14,490 nt of DNA from Gammaproteobacteria bacterium (lineage in GTDB: Bacteria > Pseudomonadota > Gammaproteobacteria > DSM-26407). Both the position numbers and the translations under genes were made by a program. How positions within the stretch are numbered: the stretch's first letter is position 1; each line of letters begins with the position of its first letter. Shown here piece by piece: positions 1 to 6,834 of this stretch. A model generated the notes under the pieces. The model was not told the origin of the DNA and searched no databases. It saw nothing but the letters and a program-made list of their open reading frames with translations. The stretch spans positions 1 to 14,490 of the forward strand of contig JAQVKR010000017.1 of the NCBI GenBank assembly GCA_028694565.1. Direction: 5' to 3'.

Positions 1-42
1 AACACGGAACACGGAACACGGAACACGGAACACGGAACACGG
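1..42. repeat. Heptanucleotide tandem repeat (AACACGG x6)
   Basis: Six perfect head-to-tail copies of AACACGG run from the first base of the window and stop four bases before the ATG of the DUF4124 gene. The array may extend beyond the window edge. Every unit contains GGAA, so the only purine-rich sequence near the start codon comes from the array itself; no separate Shine-Dalgarno is seen. Simple repeats in this position can change copy number by strand slippage and alter promoter spacing or translation, but that effect is inference here. Confidence 0.9.
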
Positions 43-46
43 AACC

Positions 47-493
47 ATGCCCCGAGCAATCGCCCTCCTGCTCCTCGTCCTGGCCGCCCCGGCCGTCGCC
101 GGCGGGATCTACCGCTGGACCGACGCGCAGGGGCAGGTGCACTTCGGCGACCGGCCGCCGGCGGGAGCGGGCGAGGCGCTGCCGCTGACCAGCCGTCCGA
201 CGCCGCCGGCCCCGGAGCCCGACGCCGGGGCGCGGCGGGCGCGGCAGGACCGGCTGCTGCGGGCGTTCGAGACGGAGCGCCGGGAGCGGGCGGAGCAGGC
301 CGCGGCCGCCCGCGCGGAGACCGAGCGGCGCGAGCGCAACTGCCGCGCCGCCCGGGAGCGGCTGGCGGGGGCGCGCTCGGCCGCCTACCTGTTCCGGCGC
401 GACGGGTCCGGCGAGCGGGTGATCCTGGACGACGGGGAGCGGGCCGCGGCGGAGGCGGAGAGCGAGGCGCTGGTGGCGCGGTGGTGCGACTGA
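47..493 (+). CDS. DUF4124 domain-containing secreted protein
   Basis: This gene encodes a 148-residue exported protein of unknown function. Residues 1-18 form a signal peptide (Pro-Arg, a long Leu/Ala core, then an AVA cleavage site). The mature N-terminus carries the DUF4124 signature, YRWTDAQGQVHFGDRPP at about residues 22-38. A proline-rich linker follows, then a charged Arg/Glu/Ala stretch (about 60-110) that is probably helical or coiled coil. The C-terminal block from NCRAARERL to the final WCD has two cysteines, which could pair in the periplasm. DUF4124 proteins are common in Gammaproteobacteria and have no established biochemical role. The ATG at 47 is the start that keeps a complete signal peptide. 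The gene is convergent with speE, and the AACACGG array lies immediately upstream. Family assignment is secure; function is unknown. Confidence 0.88.
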   Translation: MPRAIALLLLVLAAPAVAGGIYRWTDAQGQVHFGDRPPAGAGEALPLTSRPTPPAPEPDAGARRARQDRLLRAFETERRERAEQAAAARAETERRERNCRAARERLAGARSAAYLFRRDGSGERVILDDGERAAAEAESEALVARWCD

Positions 494-516
494 ACGGCGC
501 GCCGCCGCCCGCGGCG

Positions 517-679
517 TGGATGCATCCATGCCCCGGTGGCCCGATCCGGCGCCGCGCCCGGCCGGATGAATCCGGCCCTGCGGGACGGGCGGGGTTCCCC
601 CCGGTGCGGGTGCGGATTCATCCGCACGCGCCGCAGGCGGCCGGGGCCGGCGTCGGGCTGCCTGCCCGGATGAATCCGG
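517..679. repeat. Cluster of four REP-like palindromes (GGAT-NN-ATCC core)
   Basis: Four short palindromes share a GGAT-NN-ATCC core with a two-base centre. They lie at 517-528 (arms TGGAT/ATCCA, centre GC), 560-577 (GGCCGGAT/ATCCGGCC, centre GA), 610-627 (GTGCGGAT/ATCCGCAC, centre TC) and 666-679 (CCGGAT/ATCCGG, centre GA). The third is inverted relative to the second and fourth. Spacing is about 43-56 bp. They occupy most of the gap between the convergent DUF4124 and speE genes. The design resembles bacterial REP elements, such as the CGGAT-ATCCG type of Pseudomonas, grouped as in a BIME. A role in 3'-end protection or transcription termination is plausible but not shown. Confidence 0.72.
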
Positions 680-722
680 AATCGCACACCCGCTTTTCCC
701 GGCTGCCCGGGTAACCCTGAAC

Positions 723-1586
723 CTATTCCGGCAGCCCCTCCAGCATGAACTGGGGCAGCGCCAGGGCGCCGTGGTGCAGCCCGGCGTTGTAGTAGCGGGT
801 GGGGAAGGGGCGCGCGCGGGCGTCCGCCTCGCGGAAGGCGTCCAGCGGCTCGCCCTTGCGGGCCATGGTGGCCGACCACCAGCCGGAGGGATAGACCGGC
901 TGCGGGAAGTGCAGGGTGCGGGTGTGGCTGAAGCCGGCGGCGCGCATGGCCTTGTGCATGGGCTGGATGATGCGCTCGAAGTGCAGCAGCGGCGACTCGC
1001 TCTGCTGCACCAGGATGCCGCCCCTGCCCAGCGCCCGGAAGCAGTTGCGGTAGAAGGGTTCGCCGAACAGCCCCTCGGCCGGGCCGATAGGATCGGTGGA
1101 GTCGATGATGACCAGGTCCACGGAATCGGCCGGGGCCTGCTTCATCCATGCGATGCCGTCGCCGAAATGGAGCTCCGCCCGCGGGTCGCCGTTGGCCTCG
1201 CACAGCTCCGGGAAGTACTCCTCGGACAGGCGCGTCACCCGCTCGTCGATCTCCACCTGCAGGCAGTGCTCCACGCCCGGGTGGCGCAGCACCTCGCGCA
1301 GCGTTCCGCAATCGCCGCCGCCGATGATCACCACGCGCTTCGGATCGGCGTGGGTGAACAGCGCCGGGTGGGACATCATCTCGTGGTAGAGGAAGTTGTC
1401 CCGCGAGGTGAGCATCACCAGCCCGTCGAGGGTCATCAGGTAGCCCCACCGGGTGGTCTCGTAGATGTCGAGGCGCTGATAGGGCGTCTGCTCCTCGTAG
1501 ACGTGGCTCGCGGTCTCCAGGGAGAAGGCGCTGCCGTGCTCCTCGCAGCGCTCGGTAAACCAGTTGCGGGGCGTTTCCTGGGCCAT
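723..1586 (-). CDS. speE: Polyamine aminopropyltransferase (spermidine synthase)
   Basis: SpeE transfers the aminopropyl group from decarboxylated S-adenosylmethionine to putrescine, giving spermidine and methylthioadenosine in the cytoplasm. The 287-residue product matches the usual bacterial length (E. coli 288). Visible motifs are YHEMMSHP (67-74), the nucleotide-binding loop GGGDCGTLREVLRHP (89-103), VEIDE (111-115), the catalytic block DSTDPIGPAEGLF (162-174) with Asp162 and Asp165 matching the proton-abstracting and substrate-binding aspartates, and the C-terminal YYNAGLHHGALALPQF (265-280). The reading frame stays open 22 codons further upstream, but the start at 1586 is chosen because MAQETPRNWF begins at the family's normal N-terminus and a TGGAG Shine-Dalgarno lies six bases ahead of it. 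The gene is divergent from speA, which supports a joint role in polyamine synthesis. The loop reads GGGDCG where GGGDGG is more usual. Confidence 0.95.
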   Translation of the reverse strand: MAQETPRNWFTERCEEHGSAFSLETASHVYEEQTPYQRLDIYETTRWGYLMTLDGLVMLTSRDNFLYHEMMSHPALFTHADPKRVVIIGGGDCGTLREVLRHPGVEHCLQVEIDERVTRLSEEYFPELCEANGDPRAELHFGDGIAWMKQAPADSVDLVIIDSTDPIGPAEGLFGEPFYRNCFRALGRGGILVQQSESPLLHFERIIQPMHKAMRAAGFSHTRTLHFPQPVYPSGWWSATMARKGEPLDAFREADARARPFPTRYYNAGLHHGALALPQFMLEGLPE

Positions 1587-1592
1587 GACGGG

Positions 1593-1597
1593 CTCCA
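1593..1597 (-). promoter_or_regulatory. speE ribosome binding site
   Basis: On the minus strand TGGAG lies six bases before the ATG at 1586. It supports this start over the in-frame ATG 22 codons upstream. Confidence 0.65.
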
Positions 1598-1624
1598 CTG
1601 CCGGAAAGGGAACAAGGGTGCCAA

Positions 1625-1654
1625 AAGATACCGGAAGGGCGGCAGGACCCACAA
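1625..1654 (-). promoter_or_regulatory. Weak candidate sigma-70 promoter for speE
   Basis: On the minus strand TTGTGG (1654-1649) and TATCTT (1630-1625) are separated by 18 bases and point toward speE. Each hexamer matches consensus only partly. This is the best candidate I found between the MITE-like element and the speE start, and it is weak. Confidence 0.25.
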
Positions 1655-1690
1655 GGGACTGTGATCACCCCGCCCGCTGCCGGATAATGG

Positions 1691-1717
1691 GCCTCCAGGC
1701 GTGTAACAGTACACTAG
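1691..1717 (+). repeat. Degenerate third copy of the MITE terminal repeat
   Basis: This 27-bp stretch matches the right terminal repeat of the adjacent element (1960-1986, same orientation) at 21 of 27 positions. Its outer CCTCCA and inner CAGTACACTAG blocks are intact and the middle has diverged. It faces the left terminal repeat head to head, creating the perfect palindrome at 1707-1724. It may be the end of an older related element into which the present one inserted. Confidence 0.55.
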
Positions 1718-1724
1718 TGTACTG
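1707..1724. repeat. Perfect 18-bp palindrome CAGTACACTAGTGTACTG
   Basis: CAGTACACTAGTGTACTG is a perfect palindrome centred on CTAG in the speE-speA divergent region. It is formed by the junction of the degenerate repeat at 1691-1717 and the left terminal repeat starting at 1714. It could double as an operator in a divergent promoter region, but its origin as two abutting element ends explains it adequately. Confidence 0.8.
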
Positions 1725-1986
1725 CACCACTCTTGGAGGCTCATTCAGCGAGTCGCCGGCCGGTCAGATGCAAGGCGCGCTTGCGCAGGAAGGGCAGGCC
1801 CCCTTTCAAGCGAGCGCAACGCCGCAGATGGCCGGCCAGCGGCTCGCCCGCCGGGAGCCCCCCGAAAGCACCATGACGGCGTTGCAGCGCTTGACAAGGG
1901 AAACAACCATTGCCTGCGCACTGCGCCTTGTCCTGGCACTTTCGGGGGGCTCTGAAAGTACCTCCAAGAGTGGCGCAGTACACTAG
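1714..1986. mobile_element. Candidate MITE, 273 bp, with 26-bp terminal inverted repeats
   Basis: The ends at 1714-1739 and 1961-1986 are inverted repeats that match at 25 of 26 positions. Extending to 35 bp (1714-1748 and 1952-1986) keeps 31 matches. Both ends carry CTAG, so the element could be flanked by a TA or CTAG duplication. IS630-type elements duplicate TA within CTAG, and IS5-type elements duplicate YTAR; both would fit. Interior sequence pairs as well: 1771-1789 with 1913-1930 (CAAGGCGC and GCGCAGG blocks), 1855-1868 with 1939-1952 (14 perfect bases), and 1893-1899 with 1926-1932. Short open frames cross the element, but none looks like a transposase. It fills most of the 430-bp speE-speA intergenic region. 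The rest of that region (1587-1690 and 1987-2016) holds only weak promoter candidates and the ribosome binding sites. I do not recognise a named family. Confidence 0.68.
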
Positions 1987-2016
1987 ACCCACAGCAGCGA
2001 CGGGAGCCGGTCAGCG

Positions 2017-3903
2017 GTGAGCTGGACTATCGACAAGGCGCGCGAACTCTACAGCACCGCCAACTGGGGCGGCGGCTATTTCGACGTGAACGGCGACGGC
2101 CACCTGGTGTGCCGTCCCGATCGGGATCCCGCCCATCCCGGCGTGGACCTGGTGGCGCTGGTGCGCGAGGTGCGCGAGGCGGGGCTCATCCTGCCGGTGC
2201 TGGTGCGCTTCACCGGCATTCTCCACGACCGGGTGGACACCCTCTGCGGCGCCTTCGCCGCGGCGACCGCGGCGGAGTCCTACCGGGGCCGCTACACGGC
2301 GGTCTATCCCATCAAGGTGAACCAGCAGCGCCGGGTGGTGGAGGAGATCCTGCGCCACGGCGGCGGCCGCGTGGGCCTGGAGGCGGGCAGCAAGCCCGAG
2401 CTGATGGCGGTGCTGGCGCTGTCCCGGCCCGGGCGCGGGGTGATCATCTGCAACGGCTACAAGGACCGGGAGTACATCCGCCTGGGCCACATCGCCCGGG
2501 CCATGGGCCACCGCATCCACCTGGTCATCGAGAAGCTGTCCGAGCTGGAGACGGTGATCGCCGCCTCCCGCGAGCTGGGGGTGAAGCCGCTGCTGGGGAT
2601 CCGGGTGCGGCTCGCCTCCATCGGCGCCGGGAAGTGGCAGAACACCGGCGGCGAGAAGGCCAAGTTCGGCCTCTCCGCCGCCCAGGTGCTGGAGGTGGTG
2701 CGGCGCCTGAAGGCGGCGGACCTGCTCGAGTGCCTGCAGCTCCTGCACTTCCACATGGGCTCCCAGATCGCCAACATCCGCGACATCCAGGCCGGCCTGC
2801 GCGAGGGGGCCCGCTACTACGCCGAGCTGCACCGGCTCGGGGTGCCCATCGGCACCGTGGACATCGGCGGCGGGCTCGGGGTGGACTACGAGGGCACCCG
2901 CTCCCGCGCCTACTGCTCCATGAACTACAGCGTGCAGGAGTACGCCAACAACGTGGTGCACCTGCTGGCCGAGGTGTGCGCCGAGGAGAACCTGCCCCAC
3001 CCGGACATCATCACCGAGTCGGGCCGGGCCATGACCGCCCACCACGCGGTGCTGCTCACCAACGTCATCGACATCGAGCGGGGCCCCGACCAGGACGTTC
3101 CGCCGCCGCCGGTGGAGGCCGAGCCGCTGATCCTCCGCGATCTGCGCTACGGCCTCGATCACCTGGACCGGCACTCCGCCGTGGAGGCCTACCACGACGC
3201 GCTCTACTGGCTGGCCCAGAGCCAGGAGCAGTTCGTCCACGGGTTGCTGAGCCTCGATCAGCGCGCCCTGGCCGAGCGCCTCTACGCCGCCACCTGCCGG
3301 CGGGTGCGGGAGCTGCTCGCCCCGGGCAAGCGCAGCCACCGGGAGGTGCTCGACGAGCTCGACGAGAAGCTCGCCGACAAGTATTTCTGCAACTTCTCCC
3401 TGTTCCAGTCCCTGCCCGACGCCTGGGCCATCGACCAGTCCTTCCCCATCGTCCCCCTGCAGCGGCTCGACGAGCGCCCCGGCCGGCGGGCGGTGATCGA
3501 GGATCTCACCTGCGACTCCGACGGACGCATCGACACCTTCGTGGAGGAGGGCGGCACCGAGCACACCCTGCCGCTGCATGCCGTCGCCGCCGGGGAGGAC
3601 TATTTCCTCGGCATCTTCCTGGTGGGGGCCTACCAGGAGATTCTCGGCGACATGCACAACCTGTTCGGGGACACCGACTCGGTCCATGTGGAGGCGCTGC
3701 CCGGCGGCGGCCACCGGCTGGTGGAGCCGGTGCGGGGCGATACGGTGGACAACGTCCTCCGCTACGTCCACTTCGAGGCGGACAAGCTGCTCGCCGCCTA
3801 CCGCGGCCAGCTGGAGAGCGCGGCGCTGCCGGCGGCGGCCCGGGCGGGGTATCTCGAGGAGCTCGAGGCGGGGCTGCGCGGCTACACCTACCTGGAAGAC
3901 TGA
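2017..3903 (+). CDS. speA: Biosynthetic arginine decarboxylase
   Basis: SpeA is a PLP-dependent fold-III decarboxylase that converts arginine to agmatine and CO2, the first step of the arginine route to putrescine. The 628-residue product is close to family length (about 630-660). Visible features are the N-terminal WGGGYFDVN (17-25), the PLP Schiff-base lysine Lys100 in YPIKVNQQR, HFHMGSQ (244-250), the phosphate-binding loop DIGGGLGVDYEG (282-293), ESGRAMTAHHAVL (334-346), and the C-terminal catalytic cysteine Cys499 in CDSDGRIDTF. GAYQEILGDMHNLFGD follows at 538-552. A GTG start is used: GGGAG at 2002-2006 lies 10 bases ahead, and the codons that follow give the conserved SWTIDKARELY start. 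It is divergent from speE across the MITE-like element. Agmatine-processing genes are not in the window. Confidence 0.96.
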   Translation: MSWTIDKARELYSTANWGGGYFDVNGDGHLVCRPDRDPAHPGVDLVALVREVREAGLILPVLVRFTGILHDRVDTLCGAFAAATAAESYRGRYTAVYPIKVNQQRRVVEEILRHGGGRVGLEAGSKPELMAVLALSRPGRGVIICNGYKDREYIRLGHIARAMGHRIHLVIEKLSELETVIAASRELGVKPLLGIRVRLASIGAGKWQNTGGEKAKFGLSAAQVLEVVRRLKAADLLECLQLLHFHMGSQIANIRDIQAGLREGARYYAELHRLGVPIGTVDIGGGLGVDYEGTRSRAYCSMNYSVQEYANNVVHLLAEVCAEENLPHPDIITESGRAMTAHHAVLLTNVIDIERGPDQDVPPPPVEAEPLILRDLRYGLDHLDRHSAVEAYHDALYWLAQSQEQFVHGLLSLDQRALAERLYAATCRRVRELLAPGKRSHREVLDELDEKLADKYFCNFSLFQSLPDAWAIDQSFPIVPLQRLDERPGRRAVIEDLTCDSDGRIDTFVEEGGTEHTLPLHAVAAGEDYFLGIFLVGAYQEILGDMHNLFGDTDSVHVEALPGGGHRLVEPVRGDTVDNVLRYVHFEADKLLAAYRGQLESAALPAAARAGYLEELEAGLRGYTYLED

Positions 3904-4037
3904 GGATGCCGCTGTTGCGGGTTGTTGCGGCCCGGTTCCCGCAGTGGAACGTCTGAGTTTGTTCCCGGGATTTCCCGTTGCCGCCGCCCGTTCCCGGGCA
4001 TCCATGCTAGAGTTCCCTATACCATGGCCGAGGACTC

Positions 4038-4041
4038 AGGG
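4038..4041 (+). promoter_or_regulatory. Ribosome binding site favouring the 4048 start
   Basis: AGGG lies six bases before the ATG at 4048. The competing ATG at 4024 has only a poor AGAG about 11 bases upstream. The choice moves the N-terminus by eight residues and leaves the receiver-like fold unaffected. Confidence 0.45.
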
Positions 4042-4047
4042 CACGGA

Positions 4048-6654
4048 ATGCGGGTTCTGCTTCTAGAGGGAGACAATGACCGGGCGCGGCGGCTCGGCGC
4101 GCTCATAGCCGGGCCGGAAACGGCCCGCTGGTCCGTGGTCCACGAGCCGGACACGGATGCGACCCTGGCGCGCCTCGGCGCTGAAGCCTTCGATCTCCTG
4201 CTGCTGGATCCCGCCTGCGGCGAGGCTGCGGCCTCTCCCGCCAACACCCTCCGGCGTCTCAACGCGGCGCTGCCCACGCTGCCCATCGTGACGTTCTGCC
4301 CCGGCCACGGCGGGGAGCAGTCCGGCGGGTGCGCGGTTCACGGCCGGGGGGTGGTGGCCTGCCTCGATCGGCGGCTGGCCGGCGATGGGGCCGGCCTGCG
4401 CACGGCGCTGGAGCAGGCGGTGGCCGGGGCGGCCGCGGGGACGGGCGAGCCGGGGCGCCTGCACCGGGCCCTGGTGACGCTCAGCCAGTGCAACCAGGCG
4501 CTGGTGCGCGCCCCCGACGAGGCCACCCTGCTGGAGCGGATCTGCCGGGTGGCGGTGGGGCCGGGGGGCTACCGGATGGCCTGGATCGGCTTCGCCGTGG
4601 AGCGCCCCGGGCGGGTGGTGGAGCCGGTGGCGATGGCCGGCCACGTGGAAGGTTACCTGGAGCGCGTCCGGGTGCGCTGGGATGACGGTCCGCTGGGCCA
4701 GGGCCCGGCCGGGCGGGCCATCCGCGGCGGCGTCCCGGCCCTGGTCCGCTACGTGGAGGGAAACCCGGACTTCAGCCCCTGGCGCGAGGAGGCGCTGCGC
4801 CGGGGCTACGCCTCGGTGCTGGCGTTGCCGCTGCGCCAGGCCGACGCCGTCATCGGGGCGCTGTGCATCTATGCCGGGGAGCCTGATGCCTTCGACGAGG
4901 GCGAGGTCGGCCTGCTCGACGAGCTGGCCGCCGATCTCTCCTACGGCATCACCGCGTTGCGCACCCGCGCCGAGCGGCAGGCCGCGGAGGGGCGGATGCG
5001 GATGCTCTCGCGGGCCCTGGAGCAGACCGCCGACGCGGTGATGATCACCGACGCCGGGGGCCGCATCGAGTTCGTCAATCCCGCCTTCACCCGCATCACG
5101 GGCTACAGCGCCGCGGAAGCCGTCGGCCGGCCGGCCTCCCTGCTCAAGTCCGGCCGGCACAAGGCGAAGCTTTACACCGCCCTGTGGCGGAACCTGGCGG
5201 CGGGGCGCACCTTCCAGGGCACGCTCGTCAACCGCCGCCGCGATGGGAGTCTCTACTCCGAGGAGAAGACCATCACTCCCCTGTTCGACGACGATGGCGC
5301 CATCACCCATTACATCTCCACGGGTCGCGACATCACCCGGCACATCGAGGACGAACAGCGCATCCGCTACCTGAGCAGCCGCGACCCCCTGACCGGCCTG
5401 CCGAACCGCGCCGCCTTCCTGGAGCGGATCGATCCGGCGCTGAGGCAGGAGGGCGAGGGCGGCGGCGCGGCGGTGGTGGTGCTGGACGTGGACCGCTTCA
5501 AGATGATCAACGACACCCTCGGCCCGGGTGGCGGGGATCGGCTCCTGCGCCAGCTGGCCGATCGGCTGGGGCGGGTGCTGCAGTCCGGGGACATGCTGGC
5601 GCGGCTCGGCAGCGACGAGTTCGCCATCCTGCTGGGCGAGGTGCGCACGCCGGAGCAGGCGATGAGCCGCGTCCGGGGGCTGCAGTCGGTGCTCGCATCC
5701 GCCTACCGGCTGGATGGTCACGAGCTGTATATCAGCGCCGGCATCGGGGTGAGCCTCTATCCCCATGACGGCAGTGACGGCACCCAGCTGCTCGGCAATG
5801 CCGAGGCCGCCCTCCACCGGGCCCGCCGCCAAGGCCGCGCCGGCCTGCGGTTCTACACCGCCGACATCGATGCCCGGGCCCACGATCAGCTGGCCCTGGA
5901 GGCGGACCTGCGCCGGGCCCTGGAGCGGCGGGAGCTGCGGCTCCACTACCAGCCCCAGCTGGATCTGCGGACCGGCGCCGTGGTGGCCGTGGAGGCGCTG
6001 CTGCGCTGGCAGTGCCCCCGCCGCGGGCTCGTCCCGCCGATGGAGTTCATTCCGCTGCTGGAGGAGACCGGCCTGATCCGGCCGGTGGGCGACTGGGTGC
6101 TGGCGGAAGCCTGCCGGCAGGCTTCCGCCTGGCGGGAAGCCGGCCTGCCGCCGCTGGTGATCGCCGTCAACCTCTCCCCGCTCCAGCTGGAGGACGGCGA
6201 TCTGGCGCAGCGGCTGCGGCGGCACCTGGAACAGGCCCGGCTCGAGCCGGCGCTCCTGGAGCTGGAAATCACCGAGACCACCCTGATGCGCCATGGCGGC
6301 GGGACGCTGGCGATGCTGGAGTCGATCAACGAGCTGGGCGTGCAGCTGGCCCTCGATGACTTCGGCACCGGCTACTCCTCGCTCGGCTACCTGACGCGCT
6401 TCCCCCTGCACACGGTGAAGATCGATCGCAGCTTCGTCAGCCAGCTGCCGCGCCATGAATACAGCGTGGAGGTGGTGCGCGCCATCGCGGGACTGGCCCA
6501 CGGCCTGGGCCTGACCCTGGTGGCCGAGGGGGTGGAGCATCCCGGCCAGGTGGATCTGCTCCGGGAGCTGGGTTGCCACCGGCTCCAGGGGTTCCTGTAC
6601 GCCCGGCCGATGCCGGCCGAGGAGCTGCCCGGCTGGATGGCCGCGCGGAGTTGA
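4048..6654 (+). CDS. GAF-PAS-GGDEF-EAL protein, probable c-di-GMP phosphodiesterase
   Basis: This 868-residue signalling protein has, in order: a receiver-like domain (about 1-115; MRVLLLEGD start, Asp54 in LLLLDP, but no clear conserved Lys); a GAF domain (144-304; GYRMAWIGFAV, PLGQGPAGRAI, PWREEALRRGYASVLALPL); a PAS domain (318-430; DAVMITDAGGRIEFVNPAF); GGDEF (438-605); and EAL (613-863). The GGDEF signature reads GSDEF (521-525), with the second glycine replaced, and the inhibitory RxxD site is QSGD, so cyclase activity is doubtful. The EAL domain keeps all expected catalytic residues: Glu649 (EALLRW), Asn708, Glu740, Asp770-Asp771 (DDFGTG), Lys791, Asp793, Glu827 and Gln847. It probably hydrolyses c-di-GMP to pGpG, with the other domains as inputs. 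The ATG at 4048 has AGGG six bases upstream; an in-frame ATG at 4024 is the alternative, with a weaker leader. No membrane segment is seen, so it is likely cytosolic. Confidence 0.92.
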   Translation: MRVLLLEGDNDRARRLGALIAGPETARWSVVHEPDTDATLARLGAEAFDLLLLDPACGEAAASPANTLRRLNAALPTLPIVTFCPGHGGEQSGGCAVHGRGVVACLDRRLAGDGAGLRTALEQAVAGAAAGTGEPGRLHRALVTLSQCNQALVRAPDEATLLERICRVAVGPGGYRMAWIGFAVERPGRVVEPVAMAGHVEGYLERVRVRWDDGPLGQGPAGRAIRGGVPALVRYVEGNPDFSPWREEALRRGYASVLALPLRQADAVIGALCIYAGEPDAFDEGEVGLLDELAADLSYGITALRTRAERQAAEGRMRMLSRALEQTADAVMITDAGGRIEFVNPAFTRITGYSAAEAVGRPASLLKSGRHKAKLYTALWRNLAAGRTFQGTLVNRRRDGSLYSEEKTITPLFDDDGAITHYISTGRDITRHIEDEQRIRYLSSRDPLTGLPNRAAFLERIDPALRQEGEGGGAAVVVLDVDRFKMINDTLGPGGGDRLLRQLADRLGRVLQSGDMLARLGSDEFAILLGEVRTPEQAMSRVRGLQSVLASAYRLDGHELYISAGIGVSLYPHDGSDGTQLLGNAEAALHRARRQGRAGLRFYTADIDARAHDQLALEADLRRALERRELRLHYQPQLDLRTGAVVAVEALLRWQCPRRGLVPPMEFIPLLEETGLIRPVGDWVLAEACRQASAWREAGLPPLVIAVNLSPLQLEDGDLAQRLRRHLEQARLEPALLELEITETTLMRHGGGTLAMLESINELGVQLALDDFGTGYSSLGYLTRFPLHTVKIDRSFVSQLPRHEYSVEVVRAIAGLAHGLGLTLVAEGVEHPGQVDLLRELGCHRLQGFLYARPMPAEELPGWMAARS
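6102..6129. repeat. Perfect 28-bp palindrome inside the EAL coding sequence
   Basis: Two 14-base arms (GGCGGAAGCCTGCC at 6102-6115 and its exact reverse complement at 6116-6129) abut with no spacer. They encode part of AEACRQASAW in the EAL domain. A related segment, GGGAAGCC and CCTGCC, follows within 25 bases. The transcript could form a strong local hairpin. GC-rich codon use raises the chance of such palindromes but does not readily give 14 perfect paired bases. Confidence 0.85.
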
Positions 6655-6834
6655 AACCCTTTGGCGCCGGCACCGGTCGGAAGGATCGAGGGTGATGTTC
6701 GGGATGGGATCGCCCTCCCGCCGCGCGGCGCCCATTGCGCGCGCGGGCGCGCACCGGGGCGGCGGTCCCCGGCCAGCCGCTTGCCGGAGTGACGCTACAC
6801 TTGCGGTATCGCCCCACAGGAGACGGAGTCCACG

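Noticed and set aside
771..1664. Plus-strand 297-codon frame over speE
   Set aside because: It is antisense to a gene with all spermidine synthase motifs and has no domain or credible ribosome binding site of its own.
1707..1724. Resemblance of the palindrome to a TrpR operator (CTAGT half sites)
   Set aside because: The half-site spacing and order differ from the TrpR consensus, the neighbouring genes are not tryptophan genes, and two abutting element ends account for it.
1891..1919. TTGACA at 1891 as a speA promoter
   Set aside because: No -10-like hexamer lies 16-18 bases downstream (the sequence there is CCTGCG).
1741..1992. Short frames inside the MITE as transposase remnants
   Set aside because: None shows a DDE motif, helix-turn-helix or any familiar transposase segment; the frames start or end in the terminal repeats and look incidental.
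3904..4023. Terminator or strong promoter between speA and the EAL gene
   Set aside because: Only a five-base stem (GTTCC/GGAAC) and repeated GTTCCCGGG words are present; the TGCTAGAGT word at 4005 has no -35 partner.
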